Of a DNA stretch of 45,836 nucleotides, positions 20,855-28,200 are shown piece by piece; the first letter of the stretch is position 1, and each line of letters begins with the position of its first letter. Source of the DNA: a virus. The stretch covers positions 1 through 45,836 of the IMG/VR virus record IMGVR_UViG_3300045120_000461, one strand, 5' to 3'. The notes below the pieces were generated by a model, which saw only the letters and a list, made by a program, of their open reading frames with translations, made no database searches and was not told where the DNA came from. Position numbers and translations under genes: made by a program.

Positions 20855-21224
20855 ACTCGCCCCGCCGCGGATAGAGACTCCCTTTCCTTTTCTTCGGAAC
20901 GCGCCATCTTCGCGTTCCCCCTTGTGCTGAATGCGGAAGGTGCGTCAGAATAGACGGCACGTCAGCATTGTTTCCATGCTGGCCCTTCCAGGGTGCCCAA
21001 ATTACGGCATTCGCGCTGCTTTTTCCGGGAAGATTCGGCAGCGTGATGCCGTTAAGAGGTGGGCTCTGGAGGCCCTCTTCGGTTGGGGCCGTAGTCACGG
21101 CAGCATAATAAGAGATTATCGACCATGTCCATTTTGCGACTGGTCTGCATCGTACTCTATTTTCCTTGCCATTGTCGAGAATCGCGGTGTAAGATTCAGG
21201 CAGTTTTCTGCCCGCGGTTCCATA
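20855..21224. promoter_or_regulatory. Divergent intergenic region between initiator and integrase genes, rich in inverted repeats
   Basis: This 370-base region separates the minus-strand replication operon from the plus-strand integrase. Visible structures: a two-part hairpin (ACGGCAT...ATGCCGT, 21004-21052, enclosing CGCTGC/GCAGCG), AAGAGG/CCTCTT at 21054-21079, GCCGT-AGTC-ACGGC at 21088-21101, and ATAAT/ATTAT at 21105-21119. It should hold both promoters and possibly operator or recombination sites. No clear -35/-10 pair was seen. A 102-residue minus frame and the upstream extension of the integrase frame both read as non-coding. Confidence 0.5.
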
Positions 21225-22205
21225 ATGTCCGTTGAGAGCGATTTCGATCAGCTTTGTCTGTTCGATTTTGGAGGTGTCGACTTGTCAGCTCTGCGAGAGC
21301 GGCGTGACGCATTGCTCACGTCGGTACGCGCCAAACGCACTATCTCCGCCTATGCGTGCGACTGGAGCCAGTTCGACCGCTGGTGCCGCATGGCAGGCCG
21401 CCAAACGCTGCCGGCCAGCACCGAAACGCTGCAGCTCTACGTTACCTGGATGTTTGAGCAGGGGGCCAAGGTAACGACAGCCGAAAGGCGCGTTTCCGCG
21501 ATTGCGTACATCCACCGCGGCGCCGGATTCCCTTCCCCGCTGGAATCCGGGTTGCGCGATATCATCAACGCCACGCGTCGCGAGCGCAAAGAACAACCGA
21601 TCGGCAAAAAGGCCCTGGACCCGCTTACGCTGGTCCGCATCGCCCGCAAGTGCGATTGCGGTACCGCGCTGGGGGCGCGCGATCGCGCTCTGCTCATTCT
21701 CGGTTTTGCGACCAGCTTTCGGCGCGAGGAATTGGCGCAGTTGCAACTCTCCGACCTGACATTCGAGCGCCACGGGCTAGCCATCCTGCTGCGCTACTCC
21801 AAGCGCGATCAGACGGGCAAGGGCCGTCTGCTGGGCGTGTGGGCGGGCAAACGGGCCGAAACCGATCCGGTGCGCGTGATGCGCGCCTGGTTGCGGCATC
21901 GCGGAAGCTGGGAAGGTCCCCTGTTCTGCCGTATCCAGAATGGCGACGTGGTACTGCACCGGCCGATCACCGGCGACGCCGTGAACCACGCCGTCAAGCG
22001 CATGATTGCCGCTGCCGGTATCGATCCGGATCGATACGGAGCGCATTCGCTGCGCGCCGGCGCCATCACCGCCGCGGCCGAGCTGGGCCGCAGCGATCAG
22101 GAAATCGTCGGCCTGAGCGGGCATGGAAATGTCAAAATGATTCGCACCTACGTGCGCAGCGCACGTCTGTTCTCGGGCCGCAATCCCCTGGCTGGTGTGC
22201 TCTGA
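21225..22205 (+). CDS. int: Tyrosine recombinase / phage integrase, 326 aa
   Basis: Catalyses site-specific integration between attP and attB. Start MSVESDFDQLCLFDFGGVDL at ATG 21225 fits the usual length; the frame stays open to 20931 but that part does not look like protein. Residues 25-110 are the core-binding (SAM-like) domain (VRAKRTISAYACDWSQFDRW...). The catalytic domain shows Arg in GFATSFRREELAQL (near residue 165), Lys in YSKRDQTGKG, H-x2-R in AHSLRAG (near residue 275), His in GHGNV and the nucleophile Tyr in MIRTYVRSAR (near residue 308). All key residues are present. It is on the opposite strand from both flanking operons. Confidence 0.9.
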   Translation: MSVESDFDQLCLFDFGGVDLSALRERRDALLTSVRAKRTISAYACDWSQFDRWCRMAGRQTLPASTETLQLYVTWMFEQGAKVTTAERRVSAIAYIHRGAGFPSPLESGLRDIINATRRERKEQPIGKKALDPLTLVRIARKCDCGTALGARDRALLILGFATSFRREELAQLQLSDLTFERHGLAILLRYSKRDQTGKGRLLGVWAGKRAETDPVRVMRAWLRHRGSWEGPLFCRIQNGDVVLHRPITGDAVNHAVKRMIAAAGIDPDRYGAHSLRAGAITAAAELGRSDQEIVGLSGHGNVKMIRTYVRSARLFSGRNPLAGVL

Positions 22206-22373
22206 TGAGACATAAGCCGCGTAGTGATTGGAACCGCCACGCCGGCCAACCTGTCGCCCGCCGTATTGCTGCCCGCGGCGGGCGCATGAAAACGCCACAT
22301 TTCCGGACGTGTACTATAACCCGAATTCACTAAAATTGCGGTACCCCAGGTACCTTCGAGGAACTGAGCATAA
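22206..22373. promoter_or_regulatory. Gap after integrase with hairpin, -10-like TATAAC and GGTACC repeat
   Basis: CGCCCGCCG (22255-22263) and CGGCGGGCG (22276-22284) form a 9-bp stem with 12-base loop, without a following U run. TATAAC at 22315-22320 may be a -10 for the next gene; the -35 is poor. GGTACC-CCA-GGTACC (22340-22354) lies in the leader, just before GAGGA at 22358. Sites next to an integrase gene often hold attP, but no core sequence can be chosen from this sequence alone. Confidence 0.4.
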
Positions 22374-22766
22374 ATGGATTGGGTAGAGCAGCTACACCAT
22401 GATTTGGCCTACGCCGCAAGGCGGGTCTCGCTGATGCAGGACGCGCTCAACATGTGCGACGGCGTAATGAATCCGCACGCCATCAGGGAGATAGAAACGA
22501 TGGCTATGTCACTGGCGGCCAGTGTCCGCGTCATCGAGGGCCATGTGGCGCGGTGGATTCTGGCCAACAGGCCGAACACCGAACGCGCTTTTGAGGAGAT
22601 GGTTGACATGTTTGAAGAGTTCGTTACAGAAGCCAGCCAGCGGGAGACAGAAGGACCGCCGACTTTACCCGCACCACCCCATCGCCCAGGCGACGAAGAC
22701 GCCGACCGGGACGCCGATCGCGGCGCCGATCGCGAACCCGACCAGCGCCGCGTTGCTGAGGCGTGA
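22374..22766 (+). CDS. Plus-strand hypothetical protein, 130 aa
   Basis: ATG at 22374 with GAGGA 11 bases upstream, giving MDWVEQLHHDLAYAARRVSL. Residues 1-85 are helical (ALNMCDGVMNPHAIREIETMAMSLAASVRVIEGHVARWIL, AFEEMVDMFEEFVTEAS). The last 35 residues are Asp/Arg-rich and overlap, on the other strand, the small membrane gene 22665-22769, so this tail may not be under selection as protein. Its position after integrase suggests a lysogeny or excision partner, but no motif supports that. Confidence 0.6.
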   Translation: MDWVEQLHHDLAYAARRVSLMQDALNMCDGVMNPHAIREIETMAMSLAASVRVIEGHVARWILANRPNTERAFEEMVDMFEEFVTEASQRETEGPPTLPAPPHRPGDEDADRDADRGADREPDQRRVAEA

Positions 22767-22769
22767 CAT
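22665..22769 (-). CDS. Tiny single-pass membrane protein, 34 aa
   Basis: ATG at 22769 gives MSRLSNAALVGFAIGAAIGV, followed by a hydrophobic segment to the end (PVGVFVAWAMGWCG), then TAA at 22667-22665. One transmembrane helix with GxxxG-like spacing spans about residues 8-31. It lies 22 bases after the gene before it and closes the minus-strand early operon. It overlaps the 3' end of the convergent gene 22374-22766. A lysis or membrane-remodelling role is conceivable, with no direct evidence. Confidence 0.6.
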   Translation of the reverse strand: MSRLSNAALVGFAIGAAIGVPVGVFVAWAMGWCG

Positions 22770-22791
22770 AAGCGTATATTCTCGCGCCGGA

Positions 22792-23130
22792 TCAGAATGC
22801 CCCTTCCATGTGGCGGTATTCGGACCACGAAGAGGCAATTTCCTGAGCCTCATTCCAACAAGGGATATGCCACCAATTCGGGACGGGATAACCCCCGTCC
22901 TTCACATGTGATTCTTTCAATTCATTGATTGGCTTGCGGCAGAATGTGCAACGCCTCGTATACGGCGGCAACGGATCGCACGCGTCCTCCGCGGCGGGCT
23001 CCCACGGCGCCATTTCGCGCCGCTCGCGTTCGATCTCGCGGCGCACGTCGTCGGCCGTGTCGCGCACGTCGCCGTAGCCGTTGTCGCGAAGGTCGAAATA
23101 ACGGCTGAGGTCTTCGGGGAATACCGGCAT
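22792..23130 (-). CDS. Zinc-site hypothetical protein, 112 aa
   Basis: Start MPVFPEDLSRYFDLRDNGYG at 23130, 4 bases after the Gp157-like gene. The first half is charged and helical (DVRDTADDVRREIERERREMAPWEP). The second has CTFCRKPINELKESHVKDGG...WWHIPCWNEAQ, a C-x2-C...H-x2-C zinc ribbon. No family recognised. It is part of the early minus-strand operon. Confidence 0.7.
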   Translation of the reverse strand: MPVFPEDLSRYFDLRDNGYGDVRDTADDVRREIERERREMAPWEPAAEDACDPLPPYTRRCTFCRKPINELKESHVKDGGYPVPNWWHIPCWNEAQEIASSWSEYRHMEGAF

Positions 23131-23133
23131 CGT

Positions 23134-23784
23134 TTAGCTCCTTTGCAGGCGCCACGTTTGCGCCAGCGTGCAGCCGGGGACTTCGACGCCGCCCTGCAGC
23201 GCGGACTTAATGAGCGTCTTGTCGGGCGCCGGCTTCGGCGGCGCCGGCGTCCGCAGGTATGCGGCCGGGACTGCGGCGGCGTCCGCGATCGCGACCGACG
23301 GCGGGTTCTTGCGCCGGGCGAGCGTGGCGACATTGCCCTCCAGCTTGGCGAGCTGCGACGCCTCCATGATGGCCATAACGTGTAATTCGAGGTTTTCCCG
23401 CATCCGCGCGAACCGAGCCCGCCGCGCGTCGAGCCGTTCTATCTCGCGCTTCGCGCCGGCTTCGAGCGATTCCCACGTCGCCAGCGCCGCCGAGACGTTA
23501 TCGACCTTGGCGCGCGTGCCGGCCAGCGCCTCGATCAGCATTTTCGAGAGTTCGTCGCGCGCCTCGTCGGTCAGTTCGCCGTCGTCTTCGAGCTTTTCAA
23601 TCGTTTCGATTATCAGGTCGATGCCCTCGACCCTTTCGCGCAGGCTGCGCTTCGGCACGATCGAGAGCCGCGCCGGCGTGACGACCACGACATCCCCCTG
23701 TTCGTCGTCCCATGACGGATCGGGTTGCGGCTCCGGACCGAACAGATCCGGAGCGCCGTCGAGCAGTTCAGTAACAGGTGTCAT
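23134..23784 (-). CDS. Siphovirus Gp157-family protein, 216 aa
   Basis: After a variable N-terminus (residues 1-65) the protein has the Gp157 pattern. An acidic helix leads into AKVDNVSAALATWESLEAGA and a basic coiled coil (KREIERLDARRARFARMRENLELHVMAIMEAS). Then come LEGNVATLARRKNPPSVAI and the closing signature PDKTLIKSALQGGVEVPGCT-LAQTWRL. This family is widespread in phage early regions, often near recombination or single-strand DNA-binding genes. A DNA-metabolism role is likely but its chemistry is unknown. ATG at 23784 overlaps the stop of the small secreted-protein gene (ATGA). Confidence 0.8.
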   Translation of the reverse strand: MTPVTELLDGAPDLFGPEPQPDPSWDDEQGDVVVVTPARLSIVPKRSLRERVEGIDLIIETIEKLEDDGELTDEARDELSKMLIEALAGTRAKVDNVSAALATWESLEAGAKREIERLDARRARFARMRENLELHVMAIMEASQLAKLEGNVATLARRKNPPSVAIADAAAVPAAYLRTPAPPKPAPDKTLIKSALQGGVEVPGCTLAQTWRLQRS

Positions 23785-23936
23785 TTCTTTCCCTCCTTGC
23801 AGTTCGATTTGTCGATGTACTTCTTGTGGCTCTTGCCGTCTTTCGTGACGACGATGTAGCAGCCGCCCCGCGGCCCCGTCTGCGGCGTTTGCGCGCTCGC
23901 GACCGCGGCGGCCAGCGCGAGTAACAGGGTTCTCAT
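23781..23936 (-). CDS. Small secreted protein with signal peptide, 51 aa
   Basis: ATG at 23936 overlaps the upstream stop as ATGA; ATG at 23942 (MPM...) is an alternative. MRTLLLALAAAVASAQTPQT is a standard Sec signal peptide with cleavage expected after ASA. The mature part, about 35 residues, is Lys/Gly-rich with two Cys (GGCYIVVTKDGKSHKKYIDK-SNC) that could form a disulfide outside the cytoplasm. A secreted peptide in an early phage operon is unusual. It might modify the cell surface or act on neighbours, but the target is unknown. Confidence 0.75.
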   Translation of the reverse strand: MRTLLLALAAAVASAQTPQTGPRGGCYIVVTKDGKSHKKYIDKSNCKEGKK

Positions 23937-24481
23937 CGGCATCCTTTCGCGTCGATCATGACGGTCGCCGCGAGACAGCGCACGTCTTCGCAGCGGATTT
24001 CGAGCGCCAGGCCCTGGCGCTGGGCGTAGGCCCGCGCTTCGAGCAGCACGTCGATCGCGTCCTTGTACGCAGCCATGAACCGCTGCGACTGCGGCGTGAT
24101 CGGCGGGGGCGCAGCAACGGGCGCAGCGACGCGCTGCGCGGGCGGCTGCGCGGGTGGCGCTTCGTACGCCGGCGGCGCCGGGGCTTCGAACGGCGGCAGC
24201 GGCACGATGCGCAGGTCCGTCTTGCCGCGTCCGAAGCGCAGCACTTCGAACTGCTGGCGGGGCGCGACACGCGCATTCAGCTCGTCCGCTATGATCTGCG
24301 GCACGTACCACGAGCGCCCGTCCACGAGGCGATAGCGGACTTCGGACGGACCGAATTCCGACGGCGCCATCTCGCCGGGGATCGCCGCGATCGCGATGAT
24401 CTCCGCCGCGCCCTGCGCCGGCGCGAACTTCCCCGAGCGGGGCAGGGCGCCCGGTTGCGGGCTGTAGGGTTGGGTAGACAT
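23933..24481 (-). CDS. Early-operon hypothetical protein, 182 aa
   Basis: ATG at 24481 overlaps the previous TAA as TAATG. Residues 20-95 form a strand-rich domain (AEIIAIAAIPGEMAPSEFGP, RYRLVDGRSWYVPQIIADEL, FEVLRFGRGKTDLRIVPL), followed by a Pro/Ala linker and a C-terminal helix plus strand (RFMAAYKDAIDVLLEARAYA..., EIRCEDVRCLAATVMIDAKG). The N-terminal part could be an OB-like or barrel fold, which would suit a single-strand DNA-binding role beside the Gp157 gene. That is speculation from shape only. Confidence 0.7.
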   Translation of the reverse strand: MSTQPYSPQPGALPRSGKFAPAQGAAEIIAIAAIPGEMAPSEFGPSEVRYRLVDGRSWYVPQIIADELNARVAPRQQFEVLRFGRGKTDLRIVPLPPFEAPAPPAYEAPPAQPPAQRVAAPVAAPPPITPQSQRFMAAYKDAIDVLLEARAYAQRQGLALEIRCEDVRCLAATVMIDAKGCR

Positions 24482-24735
24482 TAGCGTGCCCTCCGATTGC
24501 GGCGGCGAGCGGGCGCCGTGCGAACGAAGAGGCCGTTGCCGATGCAGGCCAGCGCGGGCGCAAACGCGGGGTGGACGTGCGTGTTGCGCGCGGGCGCGGC
24601 CTTCAGCGAATCGCGTTCGTCGTCCTCGTCGCGGCGAAGCTGTTCGTCGTGCTCGCGATCGGCGTCCTCCGCCGCTTCGGCGCGCAGCGCAGCGCGCTCG
24701 TCGTAGTCATAGTTGTATCGTGATTTGAAAGACAT
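24481..24735 (-). CDS. First gene of the early minus-strand operon, 84 aa, unknown
   Basis: ATG at 24735 has an excellent ribosome site, GGAGGAA five bases upstream. The protein MSFKSRYNYDYDERAALRAE is highly charged (EAAEDADREHDEQLRRDEDDERDSLK), then basic at the end (RTAPARRRNRRAR). Probably disordered in its first half. No family recognised. It lies directly downstream of a promoter with a palindromic operator. Confidence 0.7.
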   Translation of the reverse strand: MSFKSRYNYDYDERAALRAEAAEDADREHDEQLRRDEDDERDSLKAAPARNTHVHPAFAPALACIGNGLFVRTAPARRRNRRAR

Positions 24736-24850
24736 TTGGGTTCCTCCAAACTAATCTTACCGCTAAGCATTGCTTAGCGCAATGCATAAATGCAATAATA
24801 TAGTTAGCGGCAAGAACTTCTTTCCGCTAAGGATGTTACGATGAAACTTC
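24736..24850. promoter_or_regulatory. Divergent promoter-operator region
   Basis: An AT-rich 115-base region between two divergent transcription units. Minus strand: -35 TTGCGC (24782-24777), 17-base spacer, -10 TAAGAT (24759-24754), with the start expected near 24747, at the Shine-Dalgarno. The spacer is covered by the perfect palindrome CGCTAAGCA-T-TGCTTAGCG (24761-24779). Plus strand: -10 TATAGT (24799-24804) with a weak -35. TTAGCGG (24804-24810) and CCGCTAA (24824-24830) form a second inverted pair, 13 bases apart. Four half-sites of CCGCTAAG type therefore overlap both promoters, as in a repressor-controlled switch. Confidence 0.7.
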
Positions 24851-25006
24851 ATGGCGAAGAAGCAAGACTCAGCGATGACGGAGGCGGCGAAAGCGATGGG
24901 CAGCCGGGGCGGCAAAGCCCGCGCGAAGTCGTTAACCGCAAAACGCCGGAAGGAAATCGCGTCGGAGGCGGCGAAGAAGCGATGGGCAGACAAGGACAAG
25001 GTGTGA
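24851..25006 (+). CDS. Small basic KGG-type motif protein, 51 aa
   Basis: ATG at 24851 gives MAKKQDSAMTEAAKAMGSRG, then GKARAKSLTAKRRKEIASEAAKKRW and TGA at 25004. The GGKARAKSLTAxRRKEIASEAAKKRW block matches a widespread small Lys/Arg-rich motif of phage and bacterial proteins, thought to bind DNA. An alternative frame from ATG 24841 (58 aa, Gly/Glu-rich) is also open but looks like a shadow. Being the first gene on its side of the divergent operator region, it could act in regulation (inference). Confidence 0.7.
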   Translation: MAKKQDSAMTEAAKAMGSRGGKARAKSLTAKRRKEIASEAAKKRWADKDKV

Positions 25007-25007
25007 A

Positions 25008-25259
25008 ATGACAGACCAGCAACTGCTGACGCTGGCGCTGGCGATCATCGTGCCGCTGTCCATGTTGCTCTACAGCAACAGCCGAATTACCGATGTCCGG
25101 GGATCGGTCACGGACGCGAAAGAAACGCTGCGCGCTGAAATGCAAACGCTGCGCACTGACATGCAGAAGAACCACGCCGAACTGCTGGCGAAGTTAAACG
25201 CGATGGAAGCGGCCTTCGAAGCCAAACTGAAAATCCACGAGCTGGAGCATCACCGCTAA
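25008..25259 (+). CDS. Membrane-anchored coiled-coil protein, 83 aa
   Basis: ATG at 25008, one base after the previous TGA. Residues 5-22 (QLLTLALAIIVPLSMLLYSN) are a transmembrane helix at the N-terminus, followed by a long coiled coil (TDAKETLRAEMQTLRTDMQKNHAELLAKLNAMEAAFEAKLKIHELEHHR). Similar one-helix plus coiled-coil proteins occur in many phages. Holin, spanin-like or superinfection roles are possible, but none is shown. It converges on the giant gene, whose stop is 4 bases away. Confidence 0.75.
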   Translation: MTDQQLLTLALAIIVPLSMLLYSNSRITDVRGSVTDAKETLRAEMQTLRTDMQKNHAELLAKLNAMEAAFEAKLKIHELEHHR

Positions 25260-25262
25260 ACG

Positions 25263-28200
25263 CTACTGCACCGCCAGCGCCTTGCGCAGCTCCTGCGCCG
25301 TCTTTAAGCGTTCGGCGGGGGCTTCTGACTTCAGCGCCGCCGTTCCCTTTTTGAGCAGCATTCCACGCAGGCGCCGGCGTTCGTCCGCCGTCGACGCCCG
25401 GTAGACCTTCAGCGCGTCCCCAATGGTGAGCCGCGCAAACGCCGCCTCCAGCGGTGATTCGTGCGCCCGCTGCCGCGCCGCTTTTACGTCCGCCGTCCGC
25501 AGCTTGCCCGCCTTCATGGCGTCGAGAACTTCTTTCGGCACCGGTTTGTTATTCCGCAGCGCGCGCACGAGCGACTGCCGCAGATCGCGCCGTTCGGCTG
25601 CTTCGGCGGGCCTGCCAGGTTCATCGCCCGTCCGTTCGGCCGAAAGTTTCGCGGCCAGCCGTTCCGCCGGCGTTTTGTCCAGATCGGAGGGCGCGGGACT
25701 GACGCCCACGAACTGTTCGCCGCGCGTTGAGAGCGAACCGCCAAGCGCCGTTTCGCGCTGGTAGTTGCGGACGCCAATGGGAATGGCCTGTTTGGCGGCG
25801 TGCTTTGCCAGGTCCAGAAGCTGCGTGACGAGCGGATCGTCCGGGTTGCGGATCTGGTTGCCGTAGAAGTCTTTGTTATGCGCCATTTCGGCGAGTGCGC
25901 TCCAGATCGGCGCCGCCTTGTTTGCGATCGTCCGCGCGGGCTGCGTCGCGTAGTGGTAGACGTCCTTGACGTAGGTGGGCCACGAAACACGCTGCGGGTG
26001 CCCCGCCTCGTCCGTCTCGCCGTTCTTCGGGAAGAAGTAATCCTCAATCTCGTCCGGACCCTTGCCCGTCTTCAGATACTGGTAGACCGCGCTCATCACC
26101 GCGTTCACCGTCACGAGGCCCAGCAGATAGCTCAGGCGGTTCAGGTTGACCGGCTTGCCTTTGAGAGCGTTGTATGGCTGCAAGCCGATATCGCCGATCG
26201 CGCCGCCGACTTCGCGCAGCGTGCCGAGGTTCCAGCCGACCGAGCGCACTGCGATCATGGCCAGATCCTTGGCCATCTTGTTCCAGAACAGATTGTCGTA
26301 CGTCATTTCGCCGAGACGGTTTTCGACCGAGTTCCAGTCCTGGGTGAGCACGCGCCGTGCCTCGTCGAACGTCGCGTTCGGCCCCAATTCATCCAGATGG
26401 AACCGGGCCAGATCGGCGAACGCGCCGAGCTTCATGCGCGGAACCGCTTCGTTCATCAGCAGGTTGCTCAGGTATTCCACGCCGGCGAAGGGAGCCCGCA
26501 GCGCCGCGCCGATGATGTTGCCGTGCCGCAGCGCCTCCCGCATCTTCTCCGCAATTTCGGTGCGGTACATCTGATCCATGCGGGCACGGCCGCCCGCCGT
26601 GACGAGATTGTCCACGAGGTTGCCGATCACGGCGCCCTGCGAACCGGGCCGATACCACTCGCGCAGCAACTTGTCACCCTTCAGGTAGGTTGTAAACGCC
26701 GCGGCGGGCGTCTGGGCGAAGTACTTTGCCGCTTTGATGGGCCTGCCCCGCATGAGCGCCTGATAGCCGAGCGCCGCTTTGGAAACCGTCGTGTCGGCCG
26801 CCGTGAACCCGAGATGGAACGCCGACAGGCCAAGCTGAAACTGGTTGAGGACGTTGTTCAGCCCCGCGATCGCGCGATAGCCGGCATACTGCCGCAGCCC
26901 AGGCGACAGGTAATTGTTCATGATCCGGGCGGCGCCCTCCGGAGCGTAGTAGTGCCCGCGCACGATTGTCTCGCCCGCCGCGTTGCGTCCGTAGACCGTC
27001 GAAATGGAATCGTCGATTCGCGTCCACCCGTTCGGCGGCGGCCGGTTGCCGCGGAAGAATTTCGCCAGTCCCCGCTGTTTCCACTCCGCCAGCGTCTCGT
27101 GCGCCATCACGTAGCGGTCCATCTCGTGGACCTTCAGCAGCGTCATGGTGACGGGGTTGTCGCTGATTGGTTCGAGGCCCACCGCAAGGCCATCGGCGAT
27201 CGTCGGCAGCGACCGTTTCTTCAGGAACGCTTTGCCGCCTTCGAGCGGGCGTTTGCCGAAGAACGCCTGGAACATTGTCTTCGCCCGCCTGGGGTTCTTC
27301 CAGATGTGCGGAAAATAGTCTGTGTAGAAGTTCTTGAGTTTGCCTGTGCCGAGCGATTGCACGTCGGCCCGTTTGTCGTCGAGCAGGGTCCGGAGCCGGA
27401 AGGCGATCGCATCGAGGTCCGCGTTCTTCTGCCGCTGGCCCAGTTCCATGCGGTCGATGAAATCGAGGTTTTCCGCCGCCGGCTGCCGCGCGAAGTACGC
27501 CGAAGCCTTCGCCAGCGTGTCCCGCGCCCGATCGGCCTTGCGGGCCAACTCCGCCAGCTTGCCCCGCAGCACCAGCGAAGCGTCTTCGGCGTCGCGGTCG
27601 AACAACGTGGGCGCCAGCGCCTTCAGGGCATCGCGGCCCGTCTCGCGCATCCCCTGCGCAACGTCGCGCAGCGCGGGTGCAACGTCCGTTTGCGCGAACT
27701 GCGTCAGGCCGAGCGTCAGAAAATCGAGCAGAGCGCCGCCCGCCTCCGGATTCTTCTTCGGCGGCGTTTCGAGCGCGGGCGCGTTCGGATCTTCGCTGGC
27801 CCCGTCCGCGTCCGGTTCGGGCATGTCCGTTTCGGCTTCGTCGATCACGGCCGCGTTGGCGTCGAGATCGAGCGCCTTTGCGATTTCCGCCTGCCGCTTC
27901 ACGAGGCCGTCGAGCGTTGCACCGTCCGGGAACGGCGTCGCGGCTTCCACGCGCAGCCGGGTCAGCTTTTCTTCGCCCTTTTCGATTTTCTGCCGGTAGT
28001 CGCCGGCCAGACCGTCCAGGCCCCGCAGTTGCGCGTCGAGCGACTGCATCGTGCCCTGCCCGGACTCCGGATTCAGGTTGAAATAGTGGAGCGCCTCGCC
28101 CCGGAACGAGGTTCGCGGCGCCTGGGACGCACCCATACCCCGTGTCTCGATCGTGAATCCCCGGTACGTTCCCGCCTTGTGGGTGGTGTCGTCGAGGCGG

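Noticed and set aside
20790-21098. 102-codon minus frame upstream of the initiator
   Set aside because: Low-complexity, no ribosome site, and it overlaps the initiator start in another frame.
20931-21224. 98-codon N-terminal extension of the integrase
   Set aside because: The composition differs from a core-binding domain, and the normal integrase length and fold start at 21225.
22255-22284. Intrinsic terminator after integrase
   Set aside because: The stem is strong, but no U-run follows on either strand, so I list it only as a hairpin.
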